Below, piece after piece: positions 13,786-27,009 of a stretch of 64,000 nt of DNA. The DNA comes from Hymenolepis diminuta (Eukaryota; Platyhelminthes; Cestoda; Cyclophyllidea; Hymenolepididae). Under the pieces are notes generated by a model that ran no database searches, was not told where the DNA came from, and saw only the letters and a program-made list of their open reading frames with translations. The stretch spans positions 595,924-659,923 of the forward strand of contig CAADRB010000029.1 in the NCBI GenBank assembly GCA_900708905.1, written 5' to 3'. Positions within the stretch are counted from its first letter, which is position 1. The number at the start of each line of letters is the position of its first letter. Both the position numbers and the translations under genes were made by a program.

Positions 13786-15116
13786 GTCATTCTGTATATT
13801 GAAAGTTTTGGTATTTTAATATTTTTAACCAAATTTAATCTAATCCTTTCAATTTCTTAACTGGGGTGGTTAAATCACTGAATGTAGGTGTGATTCGTCT
13901 ACTTCCACCAGTATGATTATTCTAACAGAAAAAATAATAAGAGATAATTATTCATCGTGCATCTTATCGAAATCAATAAAACCGGCAAGACCTAATCCAT
14001 ATTACCATGAAATATTGTGTAAGGTGGAAAGTCTAATTTCTGCTGCTTAGGAGAATTGTCTTGTATTACGCAAATTTTTAGTGCTCAGAAGTAGTTCTAA
14101 ACAGCTACATTTGTGTAAATTAGCATTACCATATTTTCAACTTTCAAAAAGGTATGACTAATTTTCTGGTGCAATATTCAATAGTTTTGCTGCGAAATTA
14201 TACAGATAAGGTTGCCATATGTAGATGCGACTTAGAGTTGGTAAGTTCCATTGTCAATTTTAGATATAAAAGTGTTGAACACCAATCTCTATATTAAGAA
14301 GGAGATTTGATGAATGGACGTCAACCTTTGCAACTGATAAAAAGCACAACTGTTTCAAAATGCAAATTAATCAGACACGGAAAGATATATCGGAAGTACA
14401 GATAATATTTATGCGAAATCTGTATTAAATTGGCTCACCAATTTTTAAATAAAAGCATTATGTTATTAAAATTAAAATTTATCATGAAATGCGGCTCAAA
14501 ATTCTCTGAAATTATATGAAACAATTCTATTAAATGTTAAATAATACTTTTAATAGAAAGAATATCATTTATGTCAAAATGAATACGAATATTTTTTCCC
14601 AAGTCTTCGTGGTTTTTAAGCGTTATTTGGTATGGAGTCCCATAATCGCTGCATCCACCGTTCATACTCTATTCAGACCGCCGGTTCAACTCTTTGGTCA
14701 TTAAATAGCATGTAGACTTCCAGCGAAACGCTTTGAACATGCCAGTTAATTCTTCTTTCTCGTTTTCATTCTGCTTTGAAGTGCAATATATTACTCATCT
14801 TTTTCTCTGTTTAAAATTTATATCCGTTTACCTATTATTTAACGTAGATTATTTTCTTGTAAAGTCAAGGGTAAAAAAATTAATTCAGCTCAATTTCAAA
14901 CATGTAATAGGTCTGTTCAATGCGACGGATGAATAAGGATTTTTACTATTCACTTTCTGCACTGGTAAATTAGCATCTCGAATGCTAGAGAAGGTAATTC
15001 TTTCCCATTTGTCTTCATGAATACAAAGTACGCATGAGAGAAAAAATTTTAATCGATATTTATCCTACTGACTCTTCTTCGTTTCATTATCCATTTTCTC
15101 TCATACAGAGAACTTC
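13786..15116. other. Intergenic region; no gene seen
   Basis: AT-rich spacer between the receptor gene and its decayed copy. No conserved coding blocks were recognised. Confidence 0.35.
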
Positions 15117-15815
15117 CAAAGCTTCTTTCTTGAAGGCTTTTTAACAGCTAAAGACTGCCATCGTGATATTAACTATTAACTAAAAATAAATCGTCCTGTA
15201 ATTGTTCAAGATCGACTTTCCATTACGTCAAATTGCTGAAGCTATGAAAAGTGTTTTCTTACAACTCAGTCATTCATATGGCTAGGTATTTCAATACTAT
15301 AACTTGGTGTCAAACAAATAAAGAAATTAGTTCCAAACTTAAAAAAATCTGTGAACAAGCAAATCTTAATTTGACGGTTAAACCAGAGTTGAAGTTATTG
15401 GTTTGGCTCCCGAAAAATCTGCCTTCTACAGTTCCTGTTATCGATTATCAAGACGGATGTATCTATAAAAATGTCTACTGTGTTATGTAAAACGGAATTA
15501 AACGGAGTGCAGTTTATTCTCCTGAAAATATAAAAAGCTTCTTAGTGAGTACCATTCCACCGGGAAGTATCGCCTGACTCTGTCAGCCAAGAGATGCTCA
15601 AAAGTTTGGATTACAAAGGCTCTTGAGTTTGAGTTTCTTGACTCCTAATGGATATCCCCCCCAAGCTCCCGTTAGTTTCAATAATTGACAAAGAATGTAC
15701 AACTGCATCCCTTCCAACTACGTAAACCTCATTTGTAGGGCACTGAATGAAGCAGATTTACTGATTATCAAGTTTGACATAATTTTATCTTTCAATTATC
15801 GGACCAACTCTCGAG
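15117..15815 (+). pseudogene. Decayed copy of the 7TM receptor ectodomain
   Basis: The plus-strand translation follows the receptor at 7972-13632 block by block. QSFFLEGFLTAKDC matches QNSFPAECLTTKDC. RPVIVQD, then SYEKCF after a stop, matches QPVTASD and SYENVF. WCQTNKEISSKLKKICEQAN matches QCPDNKRVSEDIRARCNEAD. TVPVIDYQDGCIYKNVYC matches APVIGYRDRSVYANVYC, LVSTIPPGSIA matches LVSAELPRSLA, KLPLV is identical, and NEADLLIIKFDIIL matches ADEAYIWFQIVLL at the start of TM1. In-frame stops (for example directly after YKNVYCVM, and at the SIA block) and frameshifts break it, and helices 2-7 are absent. It lies 1.5 kb downstream of the intact gene in the same orientation, consistent with tandem duplication and decay. 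Confidence 0.85.
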
Positions 15816-16289
15816 TATAACTTAAATTTTTTTGTTTAATTCAGAAAATATTAAATGAATTATCTTTGTTCCATGAATGTTTTAGTAAATATAGTCTAAG
15901 TTGTTTAATATTTTTGATAATCTATGAATACAAATGTTATTCACAAAGGTATTTTACATTGCATTATTAAAAGATGCGAATATCACTGTATGAATTCGAG
16001 AAAGGATAAGGAAATGCGGTAACGAAATTTGGTAGACTACTCAGATCAGAAGAATTTTTACCCATTTATACATTTTTTTTCTCAAAAGCTCCTATAAAGA
16101 GGCTCGTATTGAATTAAATATTAATTAGTTAAATTCTGAGTAGTAATGATTACTGTTCGAAGACTGTTAGTTAAAAATATCCATGTCAAATACAACGGGT
16201 TTGTAAAGAAGACATTGGTCATACAACCGCTTGTCTTAATTTTTGCTCTGCCGGATGTGAATTTAACGAAATAAAGGGAAAGCTTCCAT

Positions 16290-16583
16290 GAATCTAACCT
16301 TCAGGAACAAACGTTACAAGTTAAAATTGGAAAAGGATGTCAAATGCAGACAAGGATAATCATAAGGCCTCGTGAATCTCTCTCTAGTATACTAAAATTA
16401 GAAGGATTTGCATTTTACGATCTTTGGATAAATGGACCTATCATTATTATCAACACTGAGGATGGCATTTTGATATGCAGCTTTCAATCATCCTTATTTT
16501 TTATAAGACTTAAAACAACTGGAGATTGTGAAATGGAAGTTAGTCATTTTATCTGGGGAACAGCGACCCCACAAATAGTGTAG
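16290..16583 (+). other. Open frame downstream of the receptor pseudogene, unassigned
   Basis: A 98-codon open stretch starts near SFHESNLQEQTLQVKIGKGC and ends at a TAG at 16581-16583. Its beginning (QVKIGKGC) resembles the receptor segment QIKIGC that follows the CICNG motif, so it may belong to another decayed ectodomain copy. The remainder has no match to the intact gene that I can see. The length alone is compatible with chance. Confidence 0.2.
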
Positions 16584-18774
16584 AAGGCATCGCTTTCTTT
16601 TCGACGCACATTTATATGCATTTGTCGTCTCCGCAGTTCATAGTTTTAAATCAGTTTTGCCTGAGGTGGGGACTTACGCATTTGGAGACGGAAATTAACA
16701 TTGTTTACTGTTTTAGTCACGACAGTCCGATCACACCAATGATCTCCTTGCCATTCTTATTGATTCGCTAGTCCATGACCTTGTTTATACTCACTTTCTA
16801 GTCTTCGTCGATACCTGATGAGAATTTAGGGCAAGAAAACCATGAAACCAAGTGTATTTTGTTAAATTTTGACTGTGGAATTTTCTGGAAGGATCCATTA
16901 ATCTGACTTTCCTTTTAGCATGATTTAATCGGAAATTATCCTCAAGGAGAGCCTTAGGTGAAAACTAACTGGATCAATTCAGTTGCTCATACGATTTATC
17001 AAAAAAGCTAAAGGACCTATGTGGGAAAGAAGCCAAATTCGTGCAACCTATTTTGTAATCTTTTAGGAAATACGGCGTAAAAGGGGAAGCCTGCTTTCAA
17101 TAGATTAACTACAGCCCCTCCTTTATTACCAACATGCTAATTGTCCGAAATTGCCTTTTGGACTTAACTTGAAGGTCACTTATTGGTGACGTTGTAAAGC
17201 CCGTGTAAGCTATACTTTGCATTCTTGGCCAGTCGTATACATTGTTTATTGAGAGCCGTGGAATTGCAAAATAGGTCCTCGTTATTGTACTACACATATG
17301 GTTTTGTGAGAGAATTACTAATTTGCACTCGTTGAACAAGTATTTGTACTTTCTGTTAAAATTATTCGATCAACCTTTTACCACTTTCCCAATTTATATA
17401 CACCCAATCTAATAAAGTAGACTAGATGAAAGGAATCAAAATTTTTATAAGTATCTTAAGAAGTATATTTACTGACCGAGTTTTCATTTCCCTCAGCTAA
17501 AAACACGACCTCGTTTATGTCTTAGAGGCTAAGATCCACCAGATTTTTGGAGCTAAGTCTAAGACTATCGGTTAACAGTCATCAATAGAACAGTTTTCCG
17601 TAATATTGAACCATGAGTAAAGCAAGATTTATTGGACACGGAAACTGAAAGCCGAAATAAATAAAGTGTAAGAGCAGAGTCATAAAAACAGGGGAAAAGA
17701 AAATTAGACGAAAATAGTGAGAGTCAAACTTCTGCATCGCTAATTTTTATAACTGAAATTTCGTTGGTGTTTGCAGGTTAAAATGGAGTTATCGGGAAGA
17801 GGACGATTACGAATCACTAATCAAGATTCTCTAACTGAAATGTTTGAAAATAGCTCAAACAAATGCAAAACTTGAACATAATTTCTCGTCCGAATGAATT
17901 AAATTAATGCTCCTTTGAAAGAAAAATTTTTTTTAGAAATTTTAAGTAATCCTTCAATATCAGGCTGACAAATATTCTAGACTCGATTCGGGAATATTCC
18001 AGTATACTTTAGTGGGAGCCAATATTAATAAGGTTATAAACAAAATGTCAGCCACTGGGCCCCATAGTCTTCCTCTGACGACAGCATTGTTAATTTTCTC
18101 AGGCTTAACAATCCGGATATTTTTAATGTTATTGACAAATATTGGGGTTTCTTAAAAATAAATTTTTTTATTTTATATCCCATGTTGTCTTTGCGTCCCT
18201 CTTCACTGCCCTCAAGAATATCAGATCATTAAAATTGGGACTATTATCATCCTGAGTGCAATAAATTAATCTCTAGTTTACTTTTTTAATGCTATTCCTA
18301 AAAAAGTGAAAAAATGTTAAAATTTTAACCATTGAAAAATAATTGAATATAAGAAATAGTGAATAATTCATTAAGGGCTGAAATAAGGGTGGAGATCGGA
18401 TTGAAGTGGATGATGGAGTAATAGCATGACGAGTCTTATTCTGTTTTATTTCTTGAGGCATCGAGTTGCCTATTTTTAAATACATGTCATAGTTCAATTT
18501 ATCATATGCTAATACCCATCTGAGTTACTGACCACAATGCTCATAGCTTATTGGCCAGTCAATTTTATTGTAATTTTCTTACAATGAAATGGAGACTATA
18601 CTAGTGAGACTACTTTAACTTGGCAGAGATCAGTTAGGCTCATTCAAGCTGTATAGTTTACCATATTTTATTTCTCCTAATACATTTTTACTGTTTATTT
18701 TCATTATACTATTATAACTCACAGCAAGGTAAGCAAAGTTACGAGCTCTTACTCTGAGAAGAAAACAGTAATTC

Positions 18775-18960
18775 CAATAATTGATAAAGTGGGGATTAAA
18801 GAAAAATGAAGCGGGGAGCAAAGTCAGGTTATCGAAGAGTCCTACTTTAATTTATCTTTGAATTCAGATTGTAAAATATCTTCGCTTAATGGGTATTTGA
18901 CGTTCCAAAATTCAAATTTCCCGTTCCATCACCGAAATCACTGGGCCAATTCTAGTCTAT
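18775..18960 (-). repeat. Dispersed repeat R1, copy at 18.9 kb
   Basis: On the minus strand the stretch GKFEFWNVKYPLSEDIL aligns with MKFELLNVSYPVCKYFI of the copy at 46.4 kb and with FWNLNYP at 2.7 kb. The DNA similarity continues on the 3' side (GACT..TCGATAACC.. to CCCCACTTTATCAATTATTGG, against GACTTTGATACC.. to CCCCTTTATCATTTCTTGG at 46.2-46.3 kb). Stops interrupt the frames. This is probably an old transposon-related or formerly coding sequence. Confidence 0.5.
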
Positions 18961-21900
18961 GATATCCACTGCTTATTGACCTGATGAATAATTTTGATGG
19001 TTGTTCTCGTCGTTTCATTTAATATTTTTCTTCCGGAGATTAAGAAAACATGACGATCTTACACGATATAAAGCATCTGGCATGATCTTAACACAGCAGA
19101 GCTGAGTTGATCATAATTTGTATTTATCTAAAATTTTTTGTTAATATATAAAGTAGCAACAGGAATCTCTCACAAAACGCACTTTATTTTCAAAGATGTT
19201 GTATTTTCACGCAACTCTGAGGATTTAACCTTTCAATCGCTTAACTGAAGTTTTTGGCCATCGGCTTTATCTATCACAAATCCTTTGGAAATGCCAGTCT
19301 CTGCGTGCCTCATCATAATACCGAAATACTTTCCAATCCACGGTCATTAAACTATGAAATTACTGCATTCCAATGTGAAGTGATTTAAAGACTGCATATA
19401 TCAATCCGTAACCCACTCGTTTAATTCAATTAGTGAGATTTAGTATTTATGTGAACTAGTTAACGAGCAGCTATTACACCCCGTAACCGGAAATTAGTCC
19501 TTAGACTTCTATAATGCCTTCCGGAATTTATTTTCTGCCCTAACAATGCAGGAGAACAGTGCTCTCGCAGCATTTGATCTCCAGTGAAGATTTCCAATGA
19601 CAACGATAGTCTTCGATCCTTTACCTTATTAGACATCTGTTACTATCTGACATGTGTTACTATGCTACACATAAAATATTTCTGAAGGGGACAACTTTAT
19701 ATATGCATTCCTGTCTCTAACTGCTAATGGAGGTGATATTTAAGGATAGATATTAATTTCATTTGGTTAATAATAGTGCCCTTGATTGTCTCACTTAACG
19801 GTGGAGGAAAAAATAATCGAGCTAACAAATCAACCCCCAAGCCCCAATTAATTCACTTAACTTTTAAAACCCTGAATATCGCGAACACGGAATCAGTCAG
19901 GATTCAATAGTGACGTTTGAAGTATTTGAACGTAACCATACACCTATTTAAAAAATGAGTAATTTAAAATTAAATTACTCTTGATGCCCAGACTTCAGTA
20001 TCTATTCCTTTATCTATCTTACTGTGATCAAAATTGCTGTTTTATTGTATTAATGGTTTTCCAGAGTTAAAACGTTCAATTGCTTTGTATTTCTTTAAAT
20101 CAGTATTATTGAATTTGTCTTGAGTGAACATAGCTTACGGAGCTCCGCTAACACAAAATTTCTAGCAGTCTCACCTATGAAAGTCGTGTAAGATCATTTT
20201 TGCTTCTTAATCATTGAACAAGAAATGAAAAGAACCTGCAAGACCGACTCAGCTTGGCCGTGAAATGCCGGCCAATTAGCACCGAGCGTCGTCGACAAAT
20301 ATTTACTGCAACCCGGGGGACCATCACGTGCTTTAAATTTTTCGTGCAAAACTATGTAAGCAAAGTTTAACTGTTTTTAGTGATGCGAGTCATCGGCTGA
20401 GTGTAACACTGCGTCGTTTTTTATGCGATTTAAATGTGAAATTAGTTCTCTTACCTATCGATTCTGGAGACATTATTTTCACACCAAAACTTTTTGTCTG
20501 GGTAGAAGTGAAATAGTTTGATCAAGCTTATTTATTGTTTTAAAATTATTTATTTGTTTAAAATTGAGCCAGAGAGGCCTTTTATAATACATAAGTAGAG
20601 ATTTATGTGCATTTGGAAACGTTGTTCCTGTTTGCAAAAAAGCAGTATTTTGTTCGAATAAGTGTTAAATCGATTTTGATATTCCAATGAGGTATTTATA
20701 TTATACTTTTAAATTTATTGTCAACTATCAGCCCCAAAAAATATTTGATAGAACACGTTGTTCTTGGCCAGTCATTCACCGCCTAGACCTGTCATCTTCG
20801 CCAACTGTATTGCAAGCATTCTTTTGCGTTTGTTTTGCGGGTCCTCTGACCATTTTTAAAAACTATTTAAGCTTTACTGAAGTTCGTTCCTTGTAACGAA
20901 AAATAGAAATGCCAGAAGCTTCTAATCATCAGATACAGCCTTTTCTCTTCGTAACATTGAATCTGGATGGGCCGCTATAATTACGGCGGACGTTGTTGAT
21001 CCAACAGGCATTTCAGTTCACTATTTAAAGATCCAGTTTGCAAATCACACAAACTGATTTAATCCATATTAATCATCATCTGAAATGAATAGTAATTCAC
21101 TTAGAGTCAGGCGATTACCCTCGGAATAAACTTAATCATAGGAAGAGCTATCTGCTTCTGAGGCAAACTTGTTCGTTGTTTCTTTGTTAAATTATTCCTC
21201 TTCATCCCCAGTATTTTCTGTGTTATGTGAATACTTTGCATTGGTATACAAGCTATTCCTAACTAAACCTAACACCCAACAATTGGGAACACTTAACGGT
21301 TTGTCACCAGATTCTGGAGATACCAAATCGAATTTTTTAGTTGTAATATGAACAAGACTAGGAATCCCTAATGGATAGATAGCACAGAAACAAGAGTTTT
21401 GAAAATACAAATATCTCTCTATGCTTATAATCTGGATACACCAAGCTTCCATAATGTTTTCCAACTTTTTAACACCCTGCAGTTGCATTCGGTTTCTTTT
21501 CTGTCACCTGATTTCTTCTCCTTTGTTCCATCGAAATAGCGGATACCCAAATGACATTCATTGCTACCCTCAAACACTTCTTATGCAAGTGTATTTCAAC
21601 TATTCGACCTTCTCCTTGCCCTTTCTGTAGTGAAGCCTTAAAGAACTCACGAGTATAGTATAGGATTTCGTTGCGATATAGATTTCATGATCATAAAAGG
21701 GTAATGCAAATTGTCCTTTCTTCCGGATATATAAATTTAGGAAATTTGCTGCTATAACAACAAGATTTAATTACATCAGCAGATGTTTAATTAAGATCAA
21801 ATACCATGTTGAATACGAGTGTTATTCTTATATAAATTTTTTTTATTATATTTATTTACCTGATAAACGGTGTTCAGAAGAAGCTATATAAGAAGGAGTC

Positions 21901-22261
21901 TCGAGCTTTACAAATTTGAAGTATGCTTACCAGAATAACTTCCATCACTGAGATGATTAATAGGACAGGTACATTGATGGTAAAGTTTAATCGGTTAATG
22001 GAGATTAATGTCCGAGCCAGAGTAGCGGAGTAATTACGTTCGACGTGGATATCAAAGTAATTTGCAAAATCAGTTTTTTAACATTCTAGAACTAATAAAT
22101 CAATTAAACTCCCACAGTATTCAAAGTATACGAAATCAGTTCTTAACATTTAGTCTCTTTACATTTAACTTGAGTTTCTGACGGTTGTTTCCAAGTGTTA
22201 AATTCTTTTAAAACGGTTCTCTTAATTGTTGATTTCACATTTCCGTAAAACAAGTCAATTC

Positions 22262-22430
22262 ATAGTTCATAGCCACCCCCTCAGTTCAACTAAATCAAAT
22301 CGAACCGAAATATCGTACAGTTCCACTAGCTGAAGGAATATGTGATATTAAGTTTAGGGGGTGGGATAATTTTTCACACCCAATTTTCTTCTGTTCCGAA
22401 TGTTCACAATTGATTTCAAGTTACAAGGGA
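22262..22430. repeat. Dispersed repeat R3, copy at 22.3 kb
   Basis: The sequence around AGCCACCCCCTCAGTTCAA .. GGGGGTGGGATAA .. CACCCAATTTTC .. TGTTCACAATTGATTTCAAGT aligns with 24371-24490 (GCCGCCCACTCAATTCACC .. GGGGAGTGGGAGCA .. TATCCAATTATC .. TGTGAACAATTAACTTCAGTT) and partly with 23620-23755. All three copies have the same orientation and are diverged. Confidence 0.45.
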
Positions 22431-23619
22431 AATAAAAACAACTTTTGTTAAAGATTTTAAAATTTTCAAGTGTTCAAGTATTAGCAAAGAGTCATAAGCT
22501 TTGAATATCAATTGTTCGAGTGGAAAAATTTGGCGGATCATTACAGAAATAGGTGCAAATAAATATCCAAGACCGTCAGTAATTCATGGAGACAGATTCA
22601 ATAATGGAGTCAGATAGGTTTAAAAACTGTAGATAAATTCATAAAATTGGCTAGTTTTAAAGCTGTAGATCTTAGCTCATATCAGTTAAAAGATTTTCTG
22701 GAATGAAGATAGGAATAATGCACCAATTTCAGATGCTAGCTCTCTTTTGGCGTCAAAAACTAGGGATGGATCCTAAAGTATTTAACCATGATACTGCAAG
22801 AGAATTCAAATATCCGTTCATGAAATCAGTCCAACTGTTCCTCAACTGCCTTGAAACGACCATTTAACAGAACTAAATTTCTCAAGCATCTTAAAATTGT
22901 TAAGGATAACTGAGCACAAATCATAACTCGACCTCCAGAGATATCTTTACGTTTCAAGAACTTTGTCTTCGTATTGTGCTCGCCTCTCAGTTCGATAACT
23001 GTAATATTTGAAGCCATACATCTTTGTGTTCAAAGCGTAATCGTAATACGGACAATAACTGATCACATTTTATTGATCAAATGGATTAAATGAAAAGAGC
23101 GATTACATGCTATACAAACTACAACTTAAGTTGCTGGTGTCTTTTCAATGTGTCCTATTAGCAATCAGATTATTTAACTTTTAGAATAACACGCTGATTC
23201 TCGACAAATGAAAAAGAGAACTGACTTCCATCTTCCAGTAGTACACTCAATGAAAGAACGATTAATAAGACTGACAAATTATAGAATTTAATAGGAAAAG
23301 TGAAATGTTTGAAAGTGACAGAACGGAGAAATCGCAATCCTTAAAATATTTTAAACTTTTAAATTCGGACAGTAGAGTTCATAAATGTTTAAATTTTTGA
23401 TTCAGAAGGGCAATTTAGGCAATTAAATGTTAAAGTTTGATTTTGCGAGGCTTGAAAATTGGATGGCATAACAAAATTACTGTTTTTAAGGCGAGGAACT
23501 AATAAGGAATTTTGTTGTACACCCAAAAATAGTATCATTTTGATTCAGTTTTCTTAATTGCTCGACATTGCCAAGCTTCTCTGGTAAACTCCGTTCCCAT
23601 AAAAAAGTTATTGGAGAAA

Positions 23620-23755
23620 GTCAAGTCAGTTTTAGTCACCCACCAATTCAATTAAATAAAACTGGTCTGAAGTATCTGGCCAACCACATCACTAGGGGAA
23701 TGTATAAATTCCGAACTCAGGGAGGGGAAATTTTTTACATTGATTATTTCTAGGC
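23620..23755. repeat. Dispersed repeat R3, copy at 23.7 kb
   Basis: The blocks CACCCACCAATTCAATTAA and TCAGGGAGGGGAAATTTTTT have the order and spacing of the R3 copies at 22.3 and 24.4 kb. Of the three copies this is the least similar. Confidence 0.35.
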
Positions 23756-24370
23756 TGAGAGCAAATGACCAACCAATTGAAAAGTGATTCATCTTAAATA
23801 TTCCCAGATATTTAAGTGTTTAAAAGCATACAAAAATTCCGGTACAATAGGATTTTTGAAATCAAATTGCCTGCTTGTGAGGATTAAGATCAGGCAAAGA
23901 CTTTTAAGACCGCATTAGATTAAAAAATATTTGATTTTAAAATGGGACGTTACTTCTCAAGCACTCTTTGGATCTCCCCTAAGGACGAATTTCAGTTTTA
24001 TTATTGATAAAACTTTCTCCACAATGACTATCAATAACACTGACAGATGTACCGTGGAATGCAATCGAGAAAGAGCTGGAAGTAGAGAGAGCTGTCCAAC
24101 TATTTTCAGCGGAACATCGAATTTTTTAAATTTTGCTTGTAGAGTGTAAATATTGACTTCATGAATTCAATTTAAATAAGCGATTTTAAAATCTGGCTTC
24201 TTATATCATGCAAACTGAATGAAACGACGGAATTATTTTATAATGCTACAGACTTATTAGTAATTGCATTTTGCATACAAAATTAAAATAATTTGAAATT
24301 AGTACTCTTAAATTCTCGGCATTACTAAGTCCTGTTCCAATAGAAAAATTTTATTTAAGAAAGCTAATTC

Positions 24371-24490
24371 GATCTTCACAGCCGCCCACTCAATTCACCA
24401 AAATGCTTGATTTTCAAACTTGGGGAGTGGGAGCACTTTCGTATCCAATTATCCCGTGTTTTGAGTGTGAACAATTAACTTCAGTTCAGT
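24371..24490. repeat. Dispersed repeat R3, copy at 24.4 kb
   Basis: This is the best partner of the 22.3 kb copy, as described there: a C-rich block, a G-rich block and a shared GTTCACAATT/GTGAACAATT segment in the same order. Confidence 0.45.
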
Positions 24491-25389
24491 AAAACGAAAA
24501 TTTTATTCTCCAGAATTAAACCGTTATTGCCTTCGCAATAGAGCAACTTTTGAAAATGTTTAACAACCAAGTATTTTATATTTATCGATACTCTTTATTC
24601 AAAGCTTAATTAACTCAAAAGGGTATTTTCAAGATGTATACTGGCGATGTAGGGCCCAATGTGTCAAATATCGTACGCTCAAAACTCGTAATAAGTTTTA
24701 AATTCGAAGTGTTAAAAAATACTTAAATGACGGCATAATGAAAGTGTGATGCTAACTATTTGTATGTTTATTAAAGCGGCTTAATATTTCGGAAATACAA
24801 AGTGACCTGTTGTGTCAAAATTGATCGTAATGATTAAAAACCGATTAATTAGCACGTGACATCGAAGGCAATGATTTCCTTCAATCCGTGGGACTAATCA
24901 AACTTTTTGGATTTTGTACGTGAACTACCCATCAAGTTAATATTTTACAACCCAAATCTAAAACCAAATGAAGTAAAACTAACCGCTACATTGACTTTTT
25001 TCGATCCTTTATACTTAAGCATTTACTGGATTTTCAGCTATTGGATTCCAATTGCTCCATAATTAAAATGTTAAAACTTTTTTATTAATGTATGTAATAG
25101 CTAAAAATCGGTTCAAATGACTTTTTCCAAATTATGCTTATTTTTTGCTAACGTTATTTTCTGCTTGTATGCAGAATTTGGTGGAAATAATATTTCCGAA
25201 ACTCTCCTGAGTCAAATTTATCTTTTTCTACATTGCCGGCGTTCCATTACGGGTATATATAATTTTAGCAACAAGTGGAGAAATAATGTGCATCAGAGAG
25301 AATATAAACTAGGAATAGTTGATGACTTATAGGATAAAAAGCATAAATTCGCCAAAAGCTCAGGCAGTGCTACAAAACAGGCCCATTCG

Positions 25390-26560
25390 ACTCTGAACTT
25401 TATTCTAAAACGATAATTTATAGGTAACAATATATGTTCAAAGAATTTTCAGTATCCGACTGAACTGAAGCCCAAATCACTACTTGCTAATGGCTAAATC
25501 AAATTTATTCGCCAATATCAATCAGATAAAGCTTACCGTTAAAATGGTATACTAACTGTTGTCCGAGATTTTAGAAAGTTGTTTAAATTAGGCACCATCT
25601 TTTACATTTTTCTGAACCTCAATAATCAACCATGTAATGGTGATGAATTGGCGATATACAGTGTCACCCATTTTTGTCGTTACGCTTTATGCAAATGGAT
25701 TATGTGGTTGGAATTTCTGTTGAATGCTATCTATAAAATAGCTTCTTTTGAAATTTAATCGAATTTTTATTTTAGATGTTTTAGATGTCCTAATTTAGAT
25801 ATTCATCTTCTTCAGGTTTATAATTTTCTTTTAGTAAGGTGAAATCGTTTATTATTTTTGAATCGTTCTAATGCCATTGGAAAGTTGTGTACTTTCGGTG
25901 CATTTTTATTTATTGAATTGTAATTATTTATATCATAATACAGTTAGGAAACTTCGGAAGCAAAAAGTTAAGTTTCTCTAAATTTATGCAAATGATATTG
26001 GTGCTCTAAGCCAATATAATATCTATGATTGTAATTACTAGTAATAATATGCAAAATTGAAGATAATTGAGTGCGAGTGGATGCATCCTTGAATATAATC
26101 TCTATCTTTGGGGGTCGCAAATTCCTTTCCCAAAATTTTTTAAGGCAAAGGATGAAGAACCACCATATTTCATTTCTTCTTTAAGCCATACGTCTCTTTG
26201 TTCAGGTCAAATATATGTTAGGTCTTAATGGAAAAAAAGACCTCTCATTCAGAACATTTAAAGAAAGAATCACAATTTAGATAGGCTTGTGAAAAATTGT
26301 GAAAAGAAGTGAGAAGGCCAACACTGATCCCAATAAAACAAATTTTACCTAATTACTAGTCGAAAAAGTTCGAATGCCTCAAATTCATAAGATATTAATA
26401 GAAATATGTAAGGGTCATCCATTACAATTGGAGTCCTTGGAAAATCATTGATCATAGGGAAAAATTTTCTCGGATTCTGTAAAAGTAAAATTTAGAGCTC
26501 CAGAACTTACTCTAAATATGGAAACTTTGATGTAAAATTAACCACTCACACCTTTTCACT
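25390..26560. repeat. Duplicated block R4, copy A
   Basis: Several segments match copy B (about 27010-28540) in the same order and orientation. CCAAATCACTACTTGCTAATGG matches CCAAATCATTGCTTGCTAATGG at 27086. CCTTGAATATAATCTCTATC matches CTTCGAATATAATATTTATA at 27709. TTTCATTTCTTCTTTAAGCCATACG..CTTTGTTCAGG matches the block at 27787-27830. The segment around 26385-26530 (ATTAATAGAAATATGTAAGGGTCATCCATTACAATT .. GATGGAAAC-like) matches 28345-28475. The offset grows from about 1.6 to 1.9 kb because copy B has extra sequence near 27900-28190. No coding sequence was recognised in either copy. Confidence 0.5.
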
Positions 26561-27009
26561 ACAAAGAGTTTATGAAATTAAGTTAACATGGATGAGAGCA
26601 AGTGGTGTTGTAATGGTTCGGGAAGTTGACATAGGACTTGCTTTTATCGATATATATGCAATGAGCTTCATTTTTCAGAATTTATGAAATATAAGCTGTA
26701 TATTTATTTAATTTCTTAATAAAATGTACCATAGGTTTATATTTTGGAAATGGAAGCTGAATGTAAATTGTCTTATCATTTGCCCTACTGGCGTTTCATT
26801 GGGGAAGAGTCTTCTTGTATAAGAAGTGGATTGATACAACGAATACATATTGCACTAGAGACATTTATATCCTTATTAAGGAAAGTAATTTTAAAAACAA
26901 AGGAGTAGCCAATAATTTATGGAATAGAAAGGGAAACCGAAATCAAATTTGCATTGGCACAAAATGTGCTTAATCATACACTTCGTCTCCCACACATTAA
27001 AATTTTCTC

